Below, piece after piece: positions 50,704-54,245 of a stretch of 54,245 nucleotides of DNA (its first letter is position 1; every line of letters begins with the position of its first letter). The notes under the pieces are model-generated. The model worked only from the letters and a program-made list of their open reading frames with translations. It did not search any database and was not told the origin of the DNA. The translations under genes and the position numbers were made by a program. Location of the stretch: assembly GCA_025050575.1 (NCBI GenBank), contig JALBVE010000006.1:1-54245 (forward strand), in the 5' to 3' direction. The stretch comes from Candidatus Devosia symbiotica (GTDB lineage Bacteria; Pseudomonadota; Alphaproteobacteria; Rhizobiales; Devosiaceae).

Positions 50704-52449
50704 TTATGAAAGCTCCGTCGGAGCGGACACGCCCAAAATTCCGAGGCCGTTGACGATTATCTGACGGACAGCATCGACCAAAGCAAGTCTGGCAAAACTG
50801 AGCTTCGGGTCATCTTGGTTAACAAAACGTAACTGAGCATTATCTTTACCCTTTGCCCAGAAGCGATGGAAGGCCGCAGCCAGTTCATGCATATAGAATG
50901 CAATACGGTGCGGCTCGTGCGCAATAGCGGCCGCCGTGACCGTGCGCGGCCAGGCGGCGAGAACCCGAACCAGGTCAAGTTCTTCAGGCGTGACAATACG
51001 TTCGACTTCGGCGCTGGCCAACGCGGCGGACGAAAGATCGAGCTCAGGCAGATCGCGGGCCGCGGTCTTGAAGATCGAATAGGCGCGGGCGTGCGCGTAC
51101 TGAACATAAAACACTGGATTGTCCTTGGTCTTCTCTTTGACCAAAGCAAAGTCGAAATCCATGGAAGCGTCATTGCGCCGATATATCAACATGAAGCGAA
51201 TCGCGTCGGCACCAACTTCTTCCACCACATCGGCCAGCGTTACCAAGTCGCCCGAGCGCTTGGACATCTTGAATGGCTCACCATTCTTGAGCAGGCGCAC
51301 CAATTGGCAGATCCGCACATCCATGTCGGCAGCGTTGAGCGAGACTGCCTTAGTGGCCGCCTGCAAGCGTTTGACATAGCCGGAATGGTCCGCCCCCAAT
51401 ACATTGATCATACGGTTGAAACCGCGCAGGAACTTGTTGCGGTGATAGGCGATGTCGGCGGCAAAATAGGTGTAGGAGCCGTCTGACTTGATCAGCGCGC
51501 GGTCAGTGTCGTCGCCGAAATCAGTGGCGCGGAACAGCGTTTGCTCGCGATCTTCCCATTCATCAGGCGTCTTGCCCTTGGGGGGCTCCAATCTGCCCTG
51601 ATAGATCATGCCCTTTTCACGCAGCCAGGCCAGGGTCAAGTCGATATCGCCCCCTTGTTCGTGCAGCTGGCGCTCAGAAAAGAACACGTCGTGATGGATG
51701 CCCAGCAAGGCTAAGTCGGCCTTGATCAACTCGAGCATAGCAACCAGGACGCGCTCCTTGGCAATCGCCAGGGCTTCGGCTTCGGGCTTGACTAGCAGAC
51801 TGTCGCCGAACTCAGCCTTGAGCGCCTGTCCGACCGGCACCAGATAATCGCCAGGATACAGACTGGGCGGGATCCTGATGGTTTCACCAAGGGCCTCGCG
51901 ATAGCGCAGCATTGTGGACCGAGCGAGTGTATCGATCTGGCTGCCGGCATCATTGATATAGTATTCGCGCGTCACCTCGTAGCCCGAATAGGCCATTAGC
52001 GACGCCAGCGTGTCGCCAAATACGGCGCCCCTAGTGTGGCCCACATGCATGGGACCGGTCGGATTAGCCGAAACATACTCGATATTAACGGCCGCGCCGC
52101 CGCCTAGGGTCGAACGCCCGAAATCGGCACCCTGCTCGGCAATGGCGCGCAGCACAGAGTGCCAGATGGGCACGTCAAGGCGGAAATTGATAAAGCCGGG
52201 GCCGGCCACTTCAACGCTGGTGACGTCGCTGTCGTGCTTGAAATGCACTACCAGTGCATTGGCGATTTCGCGCAGGTTCTTGCCCAGCGGCTTGGCCACA
52301 ACCATGGCCGCATTGGTGGACAGATCGCCGTGGGCAGGATCGCGCGGTGGCTCGACCACTATGCGGGCCAAAAGATTAGCACCGACTTCGGGGTAGAGAA
52401 CATGTATCGCATTGGCGACACGCGCGGAAAACAGAGCAAAAATGTCCAT
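50704..52449 (-). CDS. argS: arginine--tRNA ligase
   Basis: Charges tRNA-Arg. The 581-residue class I synthetase has the N-terminal tRNA-elbow domain, the HIGH-type motif SANPTGPMHVGHTRG near 130, the KMSKS-type loop FKMSKRSGDLVTL near 400, and the helical anticodon-binding end with FHRFWAKGKDN. All match alphaproteobacterial enzymes in length and motif form. It follows dgt by 30 bases and precedes the SPOR gene by 100 bases; dgt-argS-SPOR-scpAB is likely one transcript. Confidence 0.96.
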   Translation of the reverse strand: MDIFALFSARVANAIHVLYPEVGANLLARIVVEPPRDPAHGDLSTNAAMVVAKPLGKNLREIANALVVHFKHDSDVTSVEVAGPGFINFRLDVPIWHSVLRAIAEQGADFGRSTLGGGAAVNIEYVSANPTGPMHVGHTRGAVFGDTLASLMAYSGYEVTREYYINDAGSQIDTLARSTMLRYREALGETIRIPPSLYPGDYLVPVGQALKAEFGDSLLVKPEAEALAIAKERVLVAMLELIKADLALLGIHHDVFFSERQLHEQGGDIDLTLAWLREKGMIYQGRLEPPKGKTPDEWEDREQTLFRATDFGDDTDRALIKSDGSYTYFAADIAYHRNKFLRGFNRMINVLGADHSGYVKRLQAATKAVSLNAADMDVRICQLVRLLKNGEPFKMSKRSGDLVTLADVVEEVGADAIRFMLIYRRNDASMDFDFALVKEKTKDNPVFYVQYAHARAYSIFKTAARDLPELDLSSAALASAEVERIVTPEELDLVRVLAAWPRTVTAAAIAHEPHRIAFYMHELAAAFHRFWAKGKDNAQLRFVNQDDPKLSFARLALVDAVRQIIVNGLGILGVSAPTELS

Positions 52450-52479
52450 GATAGACCTGACTATTGAGATTCGCCGGGG

Positions 52480-53673
52480 TTAACGAAATTCCGGTCGAGC
52501 GTCAAACAGGCGCGCATATTCGTCCAGGGCATAGGGATCGGTCATGCCGGCAATGAAATCGGCCACAATGCGGGCCAGTTTAGCATTGCTGGGGGCCGCC
52601 TCTGCCGCCACGCCCCAGCGCCCCGGCAGATCGCGGGTGTCCATATAGCGTGCAAAAAGGTCGGTAATCAGTTGCTCGCTCTGACGCACCGAAATCATCA
52701 CCGATTCATGGCGATAGACACGGCGAAACAGAAACGCCTTTAGACCGCTAACAGCCTTCGCCACCTGCGGCGAGAAGGTGACGAGGGTCTTGCCGGCCAT
52801 GCGGACATCTTCGGCCGAGGCAACACCGGCCACCTTGATATTGGTGGCAGTGGTGATAATGACGTCTTCAATGCTGCGGATAATCAACCGGCGTTGCACC
52901 TCATGCGCCTGCCGCTTGGGTGCAATTTCCGGATATCGATCCAGCACTTCGCGCACGATTAGCCCGGCGAAAGAGACATCGATGAGGTCAGGCAGGATGA
53001 TCAGGCCGGCACGCAGGGCATCATCGACGTCATGCGCATTATAGGCAATATCGTCGGCAATGGCGGCGGTCTGGGCCTCGAGCGAGGCAAAGCTGGACAG
53101 ACGCAGATCGGCACAGACGGGAATGTCATCAAGACTGGTGGGTAGCCCCTCTTCGGCGTATTTGCCAAAATGGGTGCGGTCCGGATTGGTCAGCGGCCCG
53201 TTGTGCTTGAGAATGCCCTCAAGAGTTTCCCAGGTCAGATTAAGACCGTCATGCTCAGCATAGCGGTTTTCTAGCCGGGTGACGACGCGCATGGCCTGGA
53301 TATTGTGATCAAAGCCACCATAGGGCGCCATGGCACTATGCAACGCCCGCTCGCCGGCATGGCCAAAGGGGGTGTGGCCAAGATCATGTGACAGGGCGAC
53401 GGCCTCAGCGAGGTCTTCATTGAGATGAAGAGCTCGCGCCATGGAGCGGGCCATTTGGCTGACTTCGAGCGTGTGGGTCAGTCGGTTGCGGAAATGATTG
53501 CCGTCGTGCTCGAAGAAGACCTGGGTCTTGTGCTGCAAGCGGCGAAAGGCGGTGGAGTGAATGATCCGATCGCGATCGCGCTGGAATTCACTGCGCGTGG
53601 CACTAGGTCCGGCATCATCAAAGCGGCCCAGCGAGTGTTCGGGTTTGGAGGCGTAAACCGCAGTATCGCTCAT
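52480..53673 (-). CDS. dgt: deoxyguanosinetriphosphate triphosphohydrolase-like HD protein
   Basis: Hydrolyses dNTPs to nucleosides and triphosphate, lowering or balancing the dNTP pool. The 397 residues hold the HD metal motifs: FRNRLTHTLEVSQMA (first His), AVALSHDLGHTPFGHAGE (HD pair) and AIADDIAYNAHDVDDAL (last Asp). Start MSDTAVYASKPEHSLGR, size and motifs fit the type 2 dGTPase-like family. It is divergent from the Fe-S carrier gene; the 69-99 bases between them must hold both promoters. Confidence 0.94.
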   Translation of the reverse strand: MSDTAVYASKPEHSLGRFDDAGPSATRSEFQRDRDRIIHSTAFRRLQHKTQVFFEHDGNHFRNRLTHTLEVSQMARSMARALHLNEDLAEAVALSHDLGHTPFGHAGERALHSAMAPYGGFDHNIQAMRVVTRLENRYAEHDGLNLTWETLEGILKHNGPLTNPDRTHFGKYAEEGLPTSLDDIPVCADLRLSSFASLEAQTAAIADDIAYNAHDVDDALRAGLIILPDLIDVSFAGLIVREVLDRYPEIAPKRQAHEVQRRLIIRSIEDVIITTATNIKVAGVASAEDVRMAGKTLVTFSPQVAKAVSGLKAFLFRRVYRHESVMISVRQSEQLITDLFARYMDTRDLPGRWGVAAEAAPSNAKLARIVADFIAGMTDPYALDEYARLFDARPEFR

Positions 53674-53772
53674 TGGTGATGATCGCCCAATCTTTTAGCC
53701 CTTTTCATTCCGGCCCAGAGTTACTATTTTATCCTGACCGTTATGACATTACGAAACGGCACGGAAATTCAA

Positions 53773-54123
53773 ATGATCGATACCGCTCTCGCCCCGAACC
53801 AAGTTGTGTTGACCGACCGCGCCGCCAAACATGTGTCGCGAATTCTGGCCAAAGAGGCCGAAGGGACGGTGTTGCGCATTTCGGTGGCGGGTGGTGGGTG
53901 CTCCGGCTTCCAGTATGAATATAATCTCGTAGAGGAAAAGGCCGGTAACGACGATATCGTTCTGCAAAAAGGCGATGCAGTCGTGCTGATCGATTCGATG
54001 AGCCTGGAATTCATGGGTGGCTCGGAGATCGACTTTGTCGATGATCTGATCGGCCAGGCATTCCAAATCCGCAATCCCAATGCGATAGCGTCGTGCGGCT
54101 GCGGCACCAGTTTCGCAGTCTAA
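53773..54123 (+). CDS. erpA: A-type iron-sulfur cluster carrier, ErpA/IscA family
   Basis: Receives Fe-S clusters from scaffolds and inserts them into targets. The 116 residues show the A-type signature: VLTDRAAKHVSRILAKE, ISVAGGGCSGFQYEYNL (first Cys) and the paired Cys near the end SCGCGTSFAV. I choose ATG 53773 because ACGGAAA lies just upstream and MIDTALAPNQV suits the family; a further ATG at 53743 would add ten residues. ErpA and IscA cannot be told apart reliably from one copy. In relatives the gene is often next to dgt, as here. Confidence 0.88.
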   Translation: MIDTALAPNQVVLTDRAAKHVSRILAKEAEGTVLRISVAGGGCSGFQYEYNLVEEKAGNDDIVLQKGDAVVLIDSMSLEFMGGSEIDFVDDLIGQAFQIRNPNAIASCGCGTSFAV

Positions 54124-54245
54124 TACTACCATACCAGGCAGACAGAGGCTCTTGGCCGGTCTATGCCCCAGGCAGAAACGGGAGCCATTGTAGCCTTTAC
54201 GGACGAGCGTGTACCAGATCACAGAAAATGTTGCGCCATCCACCC
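54124..54245. other. end of window, no gene assigned
   Basis: In relatives an exodeoxyribonuclease III gene often follows; its start is not seen within these 122 bases. Frames here are short and unrecognised. Confidence 0.3.

Overview
The window reads as a chromosomal segment of an alphaproteobacterium of the order Hyphomicrobiales, most like Devosia or a close relative. This is an inference from protein style and gene order: fused secDF with yajC, serS-surE-LytM, scpAB-tatABC, gyrA-coaD-ppiA-ppiB-queA-tgt, glmU-glmS, a B12-dependent ribonucleotide reductase and an alphaproteobacterial-type LexA site. I see no insertion sequence, prophage, CRISPR array or plasmid gene.

The main feature is a two-layer layout. 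Layer one is a set of about 31 intact genes, nearly all housekeeping: nrdJ, recG, glmS, glmU, tRNA-Lys, pgi, tgt, queA, ppiA/B, coaD, gyrA, ssb, uvrA, trmFO, secDF, yajC, surE, serS, tatABC, scpAB, a SPOR-domain protein, argS, dgt and an A-type Fe-S carrier. Layer two fills the spaces between these blocks with about 19 decayed genes: aldo/keto reductase, xylitol dehydrogenase, AraC regulator, a methionine aminopeptidase copy, a cyclase-like protein, pentapeptide-repeat and DUF805 proteins, CHASE2/EAL and GGDEF signalling proteins, NmrA-like reductase, MMPL transporter, LysE exporter, DUF1127, glutathione S-transferase, Mth938/NDUFAF3-like protein, DUF815 ATPase and a ferric-ABC ATPase. The lost functions are sugar and redox metabolism, transport, regulation and c-di-GMP signalling, while information processing, wall synthesis and secretion stay intact. 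This is the pattern of early genome reduction in a lineage that has become host-restricted or otherwise bottlenecked (inference).

Layout. 1-4055 is nrdJ. 4056-6247 is a graveyard of three dead genes. 6248-11566 holds recG converging on glmU-glmS. 11567-12712 holds debris, tRNA-Lys and a small membrane protein. 12756-20741 is a leftward housekeeping block (coaD, ppiA, ppiB, queA, tgt, pgi, dead map) interrupted by two dead genes. 21520-24318 is gyrA. 24319-27300 is a run of fused gene fragments. 27309-31789 holds ssb and uvrA around a LexA box and a dead lysE. 31790-33200 is low-GC debris. 33216-39278 holds trmFO and a thioesterase converging on yajC-secDF-(dead NDUFAF3-like)-NDUFAF6-like. 39479-45850 holds a dead DUF815 gene and the tatABC-serS-surE-LytM block. 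45913-54123 holds a dead ABC ATPase and dgt-argS-SPOR-scpA-scpB, with an erpA/iscA-type gene divergent at the end.

I did not find a convincing new multi-gene system. The items most worth checking are the uniform decay spectrum (Gln, Arg and Trp codons turned to stops), a tRNA-guanine transglycosylase whose zinc ligands are mostly absent, unusual GyrA quinolone-pocket residues, a LexA box separated from uvrA by a dead gene, an in-frame deletion join of two unrelated genes, and the side-by-side homologues of two mitochondrial complex I assembly factors, one of them broken.
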